Below, piece by piece: positions 1 to 10,362 of a stretch of 64,000 nucleotides of DNA. The stretch's first letter is position 1, and each line of letters starts with the position of its first letter. A program made the position numbers and the translations under genes. The DNA is taken from contig QRFJ01006051.1 in NCBI GenBank assembly GCA_006176705.1, positions 1-64,000 on the forward strand. Reading direction: 5' to 3'. This DNA is from Cocos nucifera. Taxonomy: Eukaryota; Streptophyta; Magnoliopsida; Arecales; Arecaceae. The notes beneath the pieces are model-generated. The model was given only the letters and a program-made list of their open reading frames with translations. It was not told the origin of the DNA and searched no databases.

Positions 1-97
1 ACAGAGAAGAGATGAAGTGCATCTTAGGCTGGTCGGCGAAGGATTGCGTTGTAAGCAGATGGTGCTTTTACTACCAAAAATCCACTCGTGTCCTGGA

Positions 98-322
98 CTA
101 TCTTGGATATTGCCTTGCAGCCACAACCAAAGTTATTAAACCTTCAACCAGTACTACGTCGCCAGTGAAGCCTACCAGTAGGGAGTTCATTAGTCCAAGT
201 CGACTGTTAGGTATAAACATTTTGGAAAAAGCATCATAAAATAAAATATCGACTGAACTTTCATTATCAATAAGGATGCGGCGTACATCATAGTCTACAA
301 TATTTAAAGCAATTACAAGCAC
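98..322 (-). pseudogene. Retroviral-type aspartic protease fragment of G1 (gypsy)
   Basis: The minus-strand frame reads ...DYDVRRILIDNESSVDILFYDAF..., followed about 25 residues later by LVGFTGD. This is the typical layout of the protease domain that plant gypsy elements carry between gag and RT. Such proteases cleave the gag-pol polyprotein inside the virus-like particle. The active-site loop normally reads D-(S/T/N)-G; here the glycine is glutamate (DNES), so the enzyme is probably dead. RT, RNase H and integrase would lie to the left of base 1 and cannot be seen. Confidence 0.75.
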
Positions 323-539
323 ATCATTATGCAGGAACTGAACTTCCTATGCATCTGCTTCAGTGAAAGCTATGGATTCTTCAATCCTCTATCTCTTCAC
401 CGATCCTTCAGATCCACTAGCCTCATCTCACCGAAGTCCCTCAAAGATAGTGTTGATGATGCCGAGAGGTGACCAATCTCCCTATTACTCCTTCCTCCTT
501 GACGGTTCCGATTGCGGTAGTACCCTTAGCCTATCCTCT

Positions 540-2060
540 CTCTCTTCAGACCGACATCACAGAAATCGGTCAAGCCGACCTCGCCTGATGAGCTCCTCGA
601 TCTTGTCTTGGAGCTAAATACAATCTTCTATATCATAACCATGGTCACGATGATAGAGATGGTACTTGTTAGGATTGTGCTTGTCAAGGTGAGTGTGCAT
701 CTTCTCTGGTCTTGGTAGTTGCTCCTCGATCTCCATCAATACTTGTGTTTTCGGAGCATTAGGGGGCATAGTTGTGAAATCTTCTAGGGAGGAACCTCTT
801 CGTGCCCTTCTATCAAGGCTTCTTTAACGATGAGCTTGAGGAGGAGTTCAGGCTCGCTTGCACTCGGAGGAAATTTGGGAGTGCGACCGAACTTCATTCG
901 GCTCTTTTTCAACTATATGCTTGCTAGATTTGCCTGCTTGCTGCTCTCCCACGGCTTTCTTATCATTCAACTTGAAGGCTTCTTCAGCTTGGGTTATCCT
1001 TCAGCTCGAGCTAGCAAATTGACAAAATCCCTAGGGTACTTCTCTAGAAAAGACAATAGATCATTCTTTTGAAGGCTGTCCTTCAGTGCGACCATGGCGA
1101 TGGATTGGTCCAAATTCCAGACCTTAAGGGCAGCAGCATTGAAGCGATTAACATAAGCACGAATGGATTCTCCCTCTTTCTATTTGATGTTGATGAGGGT
1201 GTTCGAACCTCGCCTGGGACGCCGGCTACTGATGAAATGAGACATAAACTGATGGCTCATCTGATCGAAAGAGAAGATCATACCTGATTTCAATACCGAA
1301 TACCAGTTTCTTGCTGCTCTCTTTAGAGTAGATGAAAAAGCTCGATATAAGATGGCGTTTGATGCACTATGGAGCAGAATCATAGTTTGGAAGGCTTTCA
1401 GATAGTCGATCGGATCAGTGATCCCATCATAACTCTTGAATTGAGGGAGCTTGAAGTTCGGTGGGATTGATTTCTGCATAATTTGATGAGAAAAAGGAGG
1501 GTCGGTATAGATATCATTACCATGAGAGAAGGGAGCATGGCAGAGTTTCTCAATTCGTCGGTTCATTTCTTGTAGCTTTTGGTCTAGAAGATCTTCGCGG
1601 TTGTGGATCTCTAAAGTTTTTGGCTGAACGGGGGTAAAGTCCCTCTAGGGGTAGAGTCATGATCAGAGCAGGAGCTTCCTACCCTCTGCTTTCCTTTTTC
1701 GGAGGTGATCGATCGACTCACCTAAGTCAGTCATCCCCAAATTGGATCCTAGGATTCTGGAGAAGCCTGCTCCGATCGAATCGGTATCGGAGATCGATGT
1801 TGCTGCATGGCCTACACTACTTTAGTGAGGTCCCTAACCTGTTGAACCAATAGGTTAAATTGCTCTGCATCTACCATCACCGTCGGTGAAACTTGAGATG
1901 TCGGGGATGAGATGGGCGTGGGCAAATCTGGATGAGATCTGACTATAGAGGCGGTTGACCACTGGGTGAAAATCTTTCTGGGAGTCATTCTTGTGAGATC
2001 GACTAAGGAAGAAGAACTTTAAAGAAAAAGGAGAGAAATCTCTACTGAGCACTCCTTTAA
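540..2060 (-). pseudogene. gag pseudogene of G1 (gypsy retrotransposon capsid protein)
   Basis: Gag builds the virus-like particle. Three pieces are readable on the minus strand, in order. The N-terminal part, near 1885-1810, contains VDAEQFNLLVQQVRDL. The capsid core, at 1566-1180, contains PPNFKLPQFKSYDGITDP, then AFQTMILL and RNWYSVL, which match the retrotrans_gag pattern. The C-terminal part, about 1100-560, contains SLQKNDL, EKYP and LLARAEGY-like segments and a YHRDHGYDIEDC-like segment that usually precedes protease. Frame changes and stops separate the pieces. The N-terminal motif recurs in G2, G3 and G4 and ties the four elements together. Confidence 0.75.
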
Positions 2061-2090
2061 GAATAAGAAAACCTCAAGGAAAGGAGAGCC

Positions 2091-2109
2091 CTCCTTCTAG
2101 CACCAATCC
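2091..2109 (-). other. Primer-binding site of G1
   Basis: Directly inside the LTR the minus strand reads GGATTGGTGCTAGAAGG. In G2, G3 and G4 the same place reads TGGCGCTAGA, so the G1 copy differs by a C-to-T change. This is where a tRNA 3' end would prime minus-strand DNA synthesis. I cannot assign the tRNA by eye. Confidence 0.6.
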
Positions 2110-3309
2110 TATTGGTGCAAAATCTAGTTATTGCTAGAATCAAGACTGGAGTTGGAGAAGATGAGGTCATCGTCGATGATCTGCAAAACAAGTCTCATCT
2201 GGAGTTAGGGTGGTGGCTCCGACAAAACCCTCCGATGATCAAGTCAGCTCTTTTGGCCAATAAAAATGGAGTACTCAGAGAGATTTTAGCAGAGTTATAA
2301 GAAGGGAAGGAGAGCTTAGAGCCTTTTTTTTTTAAGAAAGCAAATCTAGTGGGTCTCTTACATAGGCAGAGCCTATAACAAACTGATAGTGACAGTCGTA
2401 ACCATCCGATGGTACATCATTTGGGATCACATGGAGTTTGTTATGGAGGATGGTGTCTGTTATCATGATGTACCAGTCCATTAGGATTTAATAATTGAAG
2501 TTCAGAGGAGGTAGGTGCTAGCAGCAAAAAGCTTCAAGTTTCATCAACTCCAAAGGAGTTTGGACTTCTTCGAGATTATCTGTGTATAAGTGGGTTCATG
2601 CTATGCAGATTGCTGGATTCGCATAGGCATGGAGGCTCTTCTAGAAGACTACATAGAGTTCGATCGGAAGGGGTTTGGAAGTTCGCTGGAAAAATTCTAA
2701 AGGAAGTCCACTGGAGAAATCCAGAAGGATGTTTGCTGGATGGATTTGAAAGAAGTTCGACTGATGGAAAAGTCTGGTTGAGGATGAAGTCCGAAAGGAG
2801 TCTGACTGATGGAGTTCGGCTGAAGGAAGAGTTCGAAAGACTCACGATCAGGGAAGGTTAGCTGGAGGAATGTTGAAAGAAGCTTGCCTGGAATGGAGAA
2901 GTTCATTTGAAGGAGAAGTTCAAAAGACTTGCAATCGGGGAAGGTCGGCTACCTAGGGTGGAGGAATGTCGAAAGTAGCCTGCCTGGGATGGAGAAGTCC
3001 GACTGAAGAAGTTCGGAAGACTTGCGATCGAAGAAGGTCGGCTACCTAGGATGGAGGAATGTCGAAAGGAGCCTACCTGGGATGGAGAAGTCCGACTGAA
3101 GAAGAAGTTTGGAAGACTTGCGGTTGGGAAAGGTCGGCTGCCTAAGGTGGAGGAGCTCGGCCACCCCCACCATTCAAGCTCATCTAAGCAAGGTCCGAAG
3201 GATCTTGCGAATTCGATCGAGGGTCAATCTTGGTCGTCGCTATCGGACAGAATCATTCAGTAATTAGATATTCGATCGAGCTTTGGTAGGAGCGGGTGCG
3301 CCCCTAATA
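2110..3309 (-). repeat. 5' LTR of G1 (about 1.2 kb)
   Basis: The left edge reads TATTGGTGCAAAATC and the right edge reads AGCGGGTGCGCCCCTAATA on the + strand. They correspond to TGTTGGTGC... and ...CCCCAACA in the related LTRs. From about 2560 to 3160 the LTR is filled with degenerate short repeats of the type GGAGTTCGGCTGAAGGAAGAG, like the arrays in the G2 LTRs. Open frames here are by-products of that repetition. Confidence 0.7.
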
Positions 3310-3559
3310 GATAATATGGATCTGATCCTCTATTACATATCTGCAATAGATCTAGTGTAGATCTATGTTGATGCGATCAACATTTTTTTTTATTATTATT
3401 TTTAATTTTTTATTTAATCTCATACCATAATCATGTAATAGGATCTTGGATCTAGAGTCTTCTCTGATTTTATGAATAAATTTTGATTTATTCCGATCTT
3501 TCACTGCCTGATCATGAAAAAGTTTCAAGATCTAGTCCTAAAACTCTAGATCTAATTCC

Positions 3560-3715
3560 TTCAGTGATAATGCCATCTACCATGATTGTGGATATGAGTA
3601 GGCCATTGATTATAATACTCTAAAAAATATGCATATATATTTTTCAATAAGTGTAATTTATGCCATTAAACAAAGAAGGTCTAGATTGCCCTTTGACATG
3701 TGAGCCACCAATTTG
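3560..3715 (-). pseudogene. copia gag N-terminal fragment of C3
   Basis: The minus-strand frame reads GQSRPSLFNGINYTYWKN, the start of copia-type gag proteins, where a FNGxNYxxW block is typical. It begins about 60 bases inside the primer-binding site, as expected for gag, and soon degenerates. The rest of the element is not in the window because G1 was inserted at 3309/3310. Confidence 0.6.
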
Positions 3716-3772
3716 GTATGCTATCCAATCTTTTACTATTGATTGTTAGATCAAAAGAGGCTGAGTACTAAC

Positions 3773-3783
3773 CTCTGATACCA
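3773..3783 (-). other. Primer-binding site of C3 (initiator tRNA-Met type)
   Basis: The + strand reads CTCTGATACCA, the complement of TGGTATCAGAG, the usual copia primer-binding site. It abuts the LTR end near 3786. Confidence 0.7.
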
Positions 3784-3785
3784 CT

Positions 3786-4258
3786 TATTATATAAATAAA
3801 TAGCCTAAGAGGAGGATGAATTAGATTTTTTAAAAATTTAAAACTTATTGTGCACAAAAATTAATCAAAGTGAAGTAATATACGTGAGAGCAATGGAATG
3901 TAATACAAGTATGAAGATGCAAACAATGAGCAATGAAAAGAAGGGATAAGACATAATCAAATACAAGATTTTTATAGTGGCTCAGTACCAAACTTAATAC
4001 CAAATGATCCTTGAAAATTCTATTATAATCTTCCATAGATTGTAGCTTGATTGGGTTTTCAGGCTCACATTCAAAATCTCGATGATTTTCTTAATGAAAA
4101 TCAACCAAAACTATACCCTCAAGCCAATTCTAGGCTCACACAACAAATACACTCTAATTTAAAGCTTGGATGGGCTTATCCCTAAGTTGCAATCTTAATT
4201 GAAATTTGTTTATAACAAAAAAATTAAAAGTATAATGTGAAGCACAACGAAAAGCTCC
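3786..4258 (-). repeat. C3 LTR, 3' portion
   Basis: This AT-rich LTR segment begins with the CCTAAGAGGAGGATGAATTAG motif on the + strand (the LTR end in element orientation). It stops exactly at the G2 target duplication GCTCC (4254-4258). It continues at 10363 on the other side of G2. Confidence 0.6.
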
Positions 4259-6005
4259 TGTTGATGCAAAATCTGGTCGACGCCAGAATGAGCTGGAGTG
4301 GAGGAGGACGAGGTCACCGTCAGTAACCTACAAAATAAAGTCTCGTGCGGAGTCGATGGTGGTGGCTCCGACGGAACCCTCCAACGATTAAGTTAGCTCT
4401 TCTAACAAACAGAAATAGAGTGCTCAAGTGAGAGTTTGGCAGAGTTTTTGGGAAGAAAAAGCAAGCTTAGAGCTTAGAGAAAACATATCTGGAGGATTCT
4501 TTTTTATAGGTGGAGCTTAATTGATGGTGACAGCTATAGCTATCTGGCCGCAGGCCACTTGAGACCTGGTGGAGTCTAATATGGAGAGGAACGTATCGTC
4601 GGACTGATAGTGATAGCCATACCATCCAGTAGCGGACCGCTCAAGACCTGATGGATCCTATCATGGAGGGGGTCACCGCCTATAGCATCGCTTATAGCAG
4701 ACTGATGGCGACCATTCGTCGAGATTTAATAGTCATAGTTCGGAGGAAGTAGGCGTTGGTTGATGAAAAATTCTGACATATATCAATTCCAGAGGAGTTC
4801 GGACTCCCAAAGAGAATATGGCTAGAGAAAATCATCCGGAAGGAATGCTAGCTAAAGAAGAGGTCTGAAAGGAGTTTGGCTCCTAGAGGAGTTTGGCCAA
4901 AGGAGAAGTTCGGAAGGAATTCGATCGAAGGAGGAGTTTAGAGGGAGTTCAACTCCCATAGGAGTTCGACTAAAGGAGAAGTTTGAAAGAAGTTTGGCTC
5001 CCGTAGGAGTCCGACTGAAGGAGGAGATCCACAGGGAGTTCGGCTCCCATAGGAGTGTGACTGAAGGAGGAATTTAGAAGGAGTTCGGCTCCCATAGGAG
5101 TCTGACTGAAGGAGGAGTTCAAAAGGATTTTGCTCCCATAGGAGCCACTGAAGGAGAGTTCGAAGGAGTTCGGCTCCCATAGGAGTCTGACTGAAGGAGA
5201 TCAGAAGAGTTCGGTCCCGTAGGAGTCCGACTGAAGAAGAGTTCGAGGATTCGGCTCCCATAGGAGTCCGATGAGGGAGTTGAGGAGTTTGACTTCCATA
5301 AGAGCACTGAAGTTCGGCTTTCGTAGGAGTCCGACTGAAGGAGGAGATTTGAGGAGTTCGCTTCCGTAGGAGTCCTATGAGGAGGAGATGGAGGGATCGG
5401 CTCCTAGAGTTCGACTGAAGAGGATTCGAGGAGTTCGTCTCCATAGGAGTCCAACTGAGAAAGTTCAAAAGAAGTTTGACTCCCGTAGGGTCGACTGAAG
5501 GGGAGTGCGGAGAAAGTTCGCTCTCATAGGTCTGCTGAAGGAGAGTTGAGGAAGTTCGACTCCGTAGAGTCGACTAAGGAGGAATTGAAAGAAGTTTGTC
5601 ATAGGAGTCTGACTAAAGGAGGAGAATCAAGAAGTAGGCTCCATAGGAGTCACTGAAGGACAAGATTCGGAGACGTTCGATTGTAGAGTCTGACTGAAGG
5701 AGAGTTCGACTTCCATAGGAGTCTGACTGAAGGAGGAGATCCGGAGAAGTTTGGCTCCCGTAGGAGTCCGATTGAAGAGGGATCGGAGGGAGTTCGGCAT
5801 CGGCTCTCATAGAGTTGCTAAGAGTCGACCAGTGAAGGTCGTTGGGCTCGGCTTTAGGAGTTCACCACTAAGAGTTCTGCTAGAGCCTTGTGCTGGAGAG
5901 TTCGGCGATGAGGGTCGGCTAAGGTTGGCCACTAAGTCTTCCATGATTATTAGTTGCATTGAGCTAAGCATCAAACTGGACTCATAGGAGTGGAATTATC
6001 CCACA
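4259..6005 (-). repeat. G2 3' LTR (1747 bp)
   Basis: Begins TGTTGATGCAAAATCTGG and ends near GGAATTATCCCACA, slightly decayed from CCCCAACA in the other LTR. It contains a TATA-like box read on the minus strand (TATAAAAAAG, around 4497-4507) next to GCTCCA. It also holds a long minisatellite at 4850-5800. Confidence 0.8.
4850..5800. repeat. Minisatellite inside G2 3' LTR, unit about 35 bp
   Basis: About two dozen units of the type GAGTTCGGCTCCCATAGGAG followed by TCCGACTGAAGGAG are strung together, with many indels. Each unit carries a short inverted repeat, CTCC-CATA/CGTA-GGAG. The matching array in the other LTR (9230-10200) is better preserved. Long minus-strand frames here (for example 4938-5468) only reflect the repetition. 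Confidence 0.85.
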
Positions 6006-6720
6006 ATATCCCCTCCATTCTTGAGTTTGAAATTTGAAGAAGGGGAGTACAAAGGTGACTGTCGACGTTCTTTCGAGCTTGATCATTGAATTGAAGCTCG
6101 AGAGTCTTATCTCCAACCAGGTGATGTTGAAGTGAGCTCAGGGGATTCCATTTATAGCCGAGTCCAAGGGACCTTGTCTTTTGTGACGTTACGTTAGCTT
6201 GTGGAAATCTTTCTGCAACCGAGATGAAGATCTTCTACCTATTGACATGACTTTAAACTCAAGGGAGATCTATTCCAGCGAGGTTTAGTTGAAGTTAAGG
6301 CTCGAGAGAGATTTGATCTCCAACCAAGGTGAAGGAGATCTATCTCTTATTGACGAGATGTTGAAGGTCGGAGGAGTCCTATCTCCGTTGAGGTTAAAGT
6401 TGAAAGTGAAGGAGTCTATCTCGGGGGTTGAAGGAGTTTTTTTTTAAATCTATCCCAGTCGAGTTTAACAAAAGGAGGCTCGGGGGAGATCTTATCTCCA
6501 GCAGAGGTTGAAGACTTTTTTTTAAGCTCGAGGGGAATTCCATCAAAGTAAGTTTGAATTGAGGCTCAGGAAGATCTTGTCTCTAACGAGGTTGAAAAAA
6601 TCTTGTCTCCTGTCGCGTAGACTTGGGCGGGAGATTATCTCACGGTCGAGTCGAGTGGAGCTCGGAGAAATCTTATCTCCAGCATCGAGATGAAGGGATC
6701 TTATCCTTAGTCAGGCCATA
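6006..6720. repeat. Degenerate dyad repeats next to the G2 polypurine tract
   Basis: This segment follows the 3' LTR. The minus strand first shows a purine-rich tract at about 6006-6040 (CTCAAGAATGGAGGGGATAT). Further in, copies of GGAGAT-(3 nt)-ATCTCC recur every 50-90 bases, for example GGAGATCTTATCTCC near 6486, with variants at 6266, 6328 and 6668. In element orientation these read GGAGATAAGATCTCC, almost the core of the G3 array unit. No gene is seen here. Confidence 0.65.
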
Positions 6721-7330
6721 ATGAGGCCATTGTCGGGCCTTTCTTCATTGTCTGAATGAATGAGGCCTTCAACTTTGCCCATTAGGATAGGTCTCCTCGT
6801 TCTAAGGACTGTGGGCACATAAGGGCCATTGTCAAGACCTCTCCTCCCATCTCATCTAAAATGAATGAGGCCTTCGACTTTGCTCACGTTAGGATGAGAT
6901 TCTCCTCCTGTTCCTAACGGACTGTGGAGGCACATAAGAACCGTTGTCAGGGCCTCTCCTCCTATCTCATCTAACATGAACAAGGCCTTTGACTTGCTCA
7001 TGTTAGGATGAGATTCTCGTCCTATTCCTAAGGGGGTACATAGGCATTGTCAGATTTCTCCCCCATCTCGTCTAATGAATGAGGCATTCAACTTTGCTCA
7101 CATTATGATGAGGTTTCCTCTGTTCTAACGATTTGGGGGATATAAGCCGTATCAGGGCTCTCCCTCCATCTCATCTAAATAAATGAGACCTTCGACTTTG
7201 CTCATATTAGGATGAGGTCTCCTTCTATTCTTAATGATGTGGGGCTATAGGGCGTTGTCAGGCCTCTCCATCCATCTCATCTATGACGAGATTTCGCTTG
7301 CTCATTGATGATTCTCCTCCTATTCTAAAT
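6720..7330. repeat. Tandem array in G2, unit about 110-125 bp
   Basis: Five or more units share a TTAGGATGAG(G/A)T-CTCCTCCTGTTCCTAA stem-like block, then a GTGG..ACATAAGG.CCATTGTCA(G/A)G block, then CCTCTCC.CCCATCTCATCTAA and TGAATGAGGCCTTCGACTTTGC. TTAGGA and TCCTAA form an inverted repeat in every good unit. A related array is found in G4 at 55850-56750. No open reading frame of interest. Confidence 0.75.
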
Positions 7331-7559
7331 GACTATTGATTGCTTCTTCCCTGATTCAGGTAGTTTACACCAAGAAATAATAATGTTGAAATTAGGTTTT
7401 ATTGAAGAAAAATTACCATTAGTACATTCTTGGATTCTTCAAGTCTCAAGATCGTGGGAGCATTGTTCCTTTGAGCTTCTTCAAGTGGTAAGTCCCGGAC
7501 CGGACGACCTCCTTTATTTTATGCTAACCTTCTCAATTTGGAGAAAGCTTCTCTTGGCT

Positions 7560-8160
7560 GAGTCTGAAAGATGACGGCTCGTCGAAGTACCAAGCCCCCT
7601 CTAGAGGTAGCATTGATGATGCTGAAAGATGACCGACCTCCTTGTTATTCTTCCATCATTGGTGGTTCTGGATACAGCAGCACCCTTGGCTTGCTTCAGG
7701 CCAACGTCTGTGGAGCATTGAGGAGGGCGTTGTTATGAAACCTCCTAGAGGAAACTTTTTCATGCCCTTTCATCATGGCTTCCTTGACGATGAGCTCGAG
7801 GAGTTTGGGCTCACTTGCACTTGGGGGGAGGATCCATGAGCATGGCCGAGCTTCATTCGGTCCTCCTGTGAAACCTCTTGGGGGAGAACTTCGTGTCCTT
7901 TTATCGGAGCTTCCTTGATGACGAGCTCGAGGGGGAGTTCAACCTCGCTTGCGCTTGGGGGGAGGCCGTGAGCACGACCAAACTTCATTCCGCCCTCCTG
8001 CGAAACCCCTTAAGGAAAAACTTCATATCCTTTTTTATCAGAACTTCCTTGATGACGAGCTTGAGGGAGAGTTCGGCCTCGCTTACGCTCGGGGGGAGCC
8101 CATTAGTAAGGCCGAACTTCATTCTACCCTCCTATGAAACCTCCTAGGGGGAGAACTTCT
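7560..8160 (-). repeat. Imperfect repeats downstream of the G2 gag start
   Basis: About three to four copies of a roughly 120-bp unit. Readable minus-strand segments include MKFGRAHG, then LELVIKEAPIKGHEVLP. The + strand version contains ACTTCCTTGATGACGAGCT and GCCGAACTTCATTC. Similar sequence is in G1 near 790-910 and G3 near 24790-25180. It may be a degenerated coding segment after gag, but no known domain is visible. Confidence 0.55.
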
Positions 8161-8324
8161 GCTCTCTATTTCTCTTTCGAAGGAGAATCATGATCCGAAC
8201 GTGGATCCTCTGCTCTCTATTTCTCCTTTCTAAGGGCGACAGATATGCTAGGCCAAATGCTCTTCCTTAGGACCGATTTTCGACATCTTGATGGTGGGTT
8301 TTCTGATGGAGTTACCATCAGAGG

Positions 8325-8525
8325 CTATCGCATGGTCTGCACCATCTCGGTGAGGCCCTGAACCCACTGTATTAGTAGGTTGAACTGCTTCGGATCTACC
8401 ATAGCCATCGATGGAGGTAGAGGTGGAGGTTGAAGTATCGATGATGGAGCAGGAGTGGATGGATTCGGCTCAGATCTGACAGCAGATGTAGTAGATCTCT
8501 GGATGGTCGCCTTCTTTTGAGGCAT
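8325..8525 (-). pseudogene. gag N-terminal remnant of G2 (66 codons)
   Basis: A short frame starts with MPQKKATIQRS, is rich in Pro/Ser, and contains MVDPKQFNLLIQWVQGLTEM. The motif matches the N-terminus of gag in G4 (VDPKQFNLLMQ) and G1 (VDAEQFNLLVQ). The frame stops before the capsid core, which is absent. It begins about 100 bases inside the primer-binding site. Keeping the leader plus gag start while losing all else is what one expects if this stretch contains a packaging signal; that function is inferred. Confidence 0.65.
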
Positions 8526-8615
8526 TTCTTAGAACTAAGGAAGAGAATAGAGATGAATCTTAGAGAAGGAGGTCGACTGAGCACTCCTTTAAGAATAAGG
8601 ATACCTTAGAGTTAG

Positions 8616-8639
8616 AGGCCCTTCCTCTAGCGCCAATTC
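8616..8639 (-). other. Primer-binding site of G2
   Basis: Minus strand: GAATTGGCGCTAGAGGAAGG immediately after the LTR end. It is nearly identical to the site in G3 (24377-24398). Confidence 0.7.
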
Positions 8640-10362
8640 TGTTGATGCAAAATCTAGTCGATGTTGGAACGAGCTAGAATGGAGGAGGACGAGGTCGCCG
8701 TTGGTGACCTATAAAATAAAGTTTCATCCGAAGTCGATGGTGGTGGCTTCGGTGGGACCCTCCGATGATCAAATCAGTTCTTTTAGCCAATAGAAATGAA
8801 GTGCTCATGCGAGAGTTCGGTGGAATTTTTGGAAAGGAGAAGAGAGCTTAGGGCTAGAGAAAACATATATGGAGGATCTCTTTTTATAAGTGGAGCTTGA
8901 TTGATGGTGACAACTGCAGCTGTCTGGCAGCGGATCGCTCGAGGTCTGGTGGAGTCTGGTATGGAGAGGAAGGTATTGTCAGGCTGATAGTGATAGCCAT
9001 ACCATCTAATAGCGGGCCACTCGAGGCTTAATGGAGTCTGTCATGGAGGGGGGTGCCACCTATAGCATCGTCTGTAGCAGACTGATGGCGACCATTTGTC
9101 GAGATTTAATAGCCGTAGTTCGAAGAAAGTAGGTATTGGTTGGTGAAGAACCCCTCAATTCTAGAGGAGTTTGGACTTTCAAAGAGAATATGGCTAGAGC
9201 AGATCATCTGGAAGGAACGCTAGCTCAAGAAGAGGTCCGAAAGAAGTTCGGCTCCTAGAGGAGTTCGATCGAAGAAGAAGTTCGGAAGGAGTACGATCGA
9301 AGGAGAAGTTCGAAAGAAGTTCGGCTCCCATAGGAGTCCGACTGAAGGAGGAGATCCAGAGGGAGTTCGGTTCCTATAGGAGTCCAACTGAAGGAAGAGT
9401 TTGGAGGGAGTTCAGCTTTCGTGGGAGTCCAACTGAAGGAGGAGTTTGGAAGAAGTTTGGCTTTCAGAGGAGTCTGACTGAAGGAGGAGTGCAGAGGGAG
9501 TTCGACTTCCATAGGAGTTCGATTGAAGAAAAAATTTAGAAGAAGTTTGACTCCCGTAGGAGGCCGACTGAAGAAGGAGTGCAGAGAGAGTTCGGCTCCT
9601 ATAGGAGTTTGATTGAAGGAGGAGTTCGGAGGAAGTTCGACTCTCATAGGAGTCCCACTGAAGGAGTTCGGAAGGAGTTTGGCTCCTATAGGAGTCCGAC
9701 TGAAGGGGAGTGCGGAGGAAGTTCGGCTCCCGTAGGAGCTAATTGAAGGAGTTTCAGAGGGAGTTTGACACCCGTAGGAGTCTGACTGAAGGAGAAATTC
9801 GGAAGGAGTTCGGCTCCTATAGGAGTCTACTAAAGAAAGAGATCCGAAGGAGTTCGGCTCCCAAAGGAGTCCGACTGAAGGCAAGAGTTCAGAAGGAGTT
9901 TGGCTTCCGTAGGAGTCCGACTGAATGAGGAGTGCGGAGGAAGTTCGACTCCCATAGGAGTCTAACTAAAGAAGGAGTTTGGAGGGAGTTCGACTCCCGT
10001 AGAAATCCGACTGAAGAAGAAGTTTGGAAGAAGTTTGGCTTCCATAGGAGTCCTACTGAAGGAGGCGATTCGAAGGAAGTTCGGCTTCCGTAGGAGTCCG
10101 ACTGAAGGAGGAGATCCGGAGAAAGTTCGGCTCCTGTAGGAGTCCGACTGAAGGAGAGATTCGGAAGGAGTTTGGCTCTCATAGGAGTTCGTTGAGGAGT
10201 TCGACCGACTGAAGGGGTTCTGCTGGGGCTTGGCCGCTTGAAAGTTCGATTGGCTGAAGGGGTTAGGCTAAGATTTGGCCGCTGAAGCTCTTCTGTGATT
10301 ACCGATTGCATTGGGCTAAGCATCAGGCTAGACTTCGATAGGAGCGGAATTTATCCCCAACA
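8640..10362 (-). repeat. G2 5' LTR (1723 bp) with minisatellite at 9230-10200
   Basis: Starts TGTTGATGCAAAATCTAG and ends TTATCCCCAACA. A minus-strand TATA-like box (TATAAAAAGAG, around 8875-8886) has AAGCTCCACT just upstream in element orientation. The same layout occurs in the G3 and G4 LTRs. Roughly 27 units of the 35-bp CTCC-YRTA-GGAG repeat fill 9230-10200; the apparent 209- and 144-codon frames there are repeat artefacts. Confidence 0.8.

Larger units (their letters stand above)
1..3309 (-). mobile_element. G1: Ty3/gypsy-type LTR retrotransposon, 5' part, cut by window edge
   Basis: Reading leftwards from 3309, the minus strand shows a 5' LTR (3309-2110), a primer-binding site, a gag reading frame and the start of an aspartic protease. 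The element then leaves the window at base 1. The LTR ends read TA...TA on the + strand where related copies have TG...CA, so both termini look mutated. It interrupts the gag region of the older copia element C3, whose sequence resumes at 3310. Only one LTR is visible, so no target duplication can be tested. Frames carry stops and shifts, so this copy looks inactive. The Ty3/gypsy assignment rests on the gag core and the protease motif. Confidence 0.8.
4259..10362 (-). mobile_element. G2: complete non-autonomous gypsy-related LTR element (6.1 kb)
   Basis: Two LTRs (4259-6005 and 8640-10362) flank a 2.6-kb internal region, and GCTCC lies on both outer sides (4254-4258 and 10363-10367) as a 5-bp target duplication. 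On the minus strand the order is 5' LTR, primer-binding site, gag N-terminus, short repeats, tandem arrays, purine-rich tract, 3' LTR. No protease, RT, RNase H or integrase motif was found, so any mobility must have depended on enzymes supplied in trans, as for large retrotransposon derivatives. It lies inside the C3 LTR. LTR termini read TGTTGATG and ...CCCCAACA (right copy). Confidence 0.85.

Noticed and set aside
4938..5468. 176-codon minus-strand frame in the G2 LTR (repeated SYGSRTP-type peptide)
   Set aside because: It is generated by the 35-bp minisatellite; the other LTR gives different frames, and no start or conservation supports a protein.
9255..9884. 209-codon minus-strand frame in the other G2 LTR
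   Set aside because: Same minisatellite artefact; not conserved in the partner LTR.
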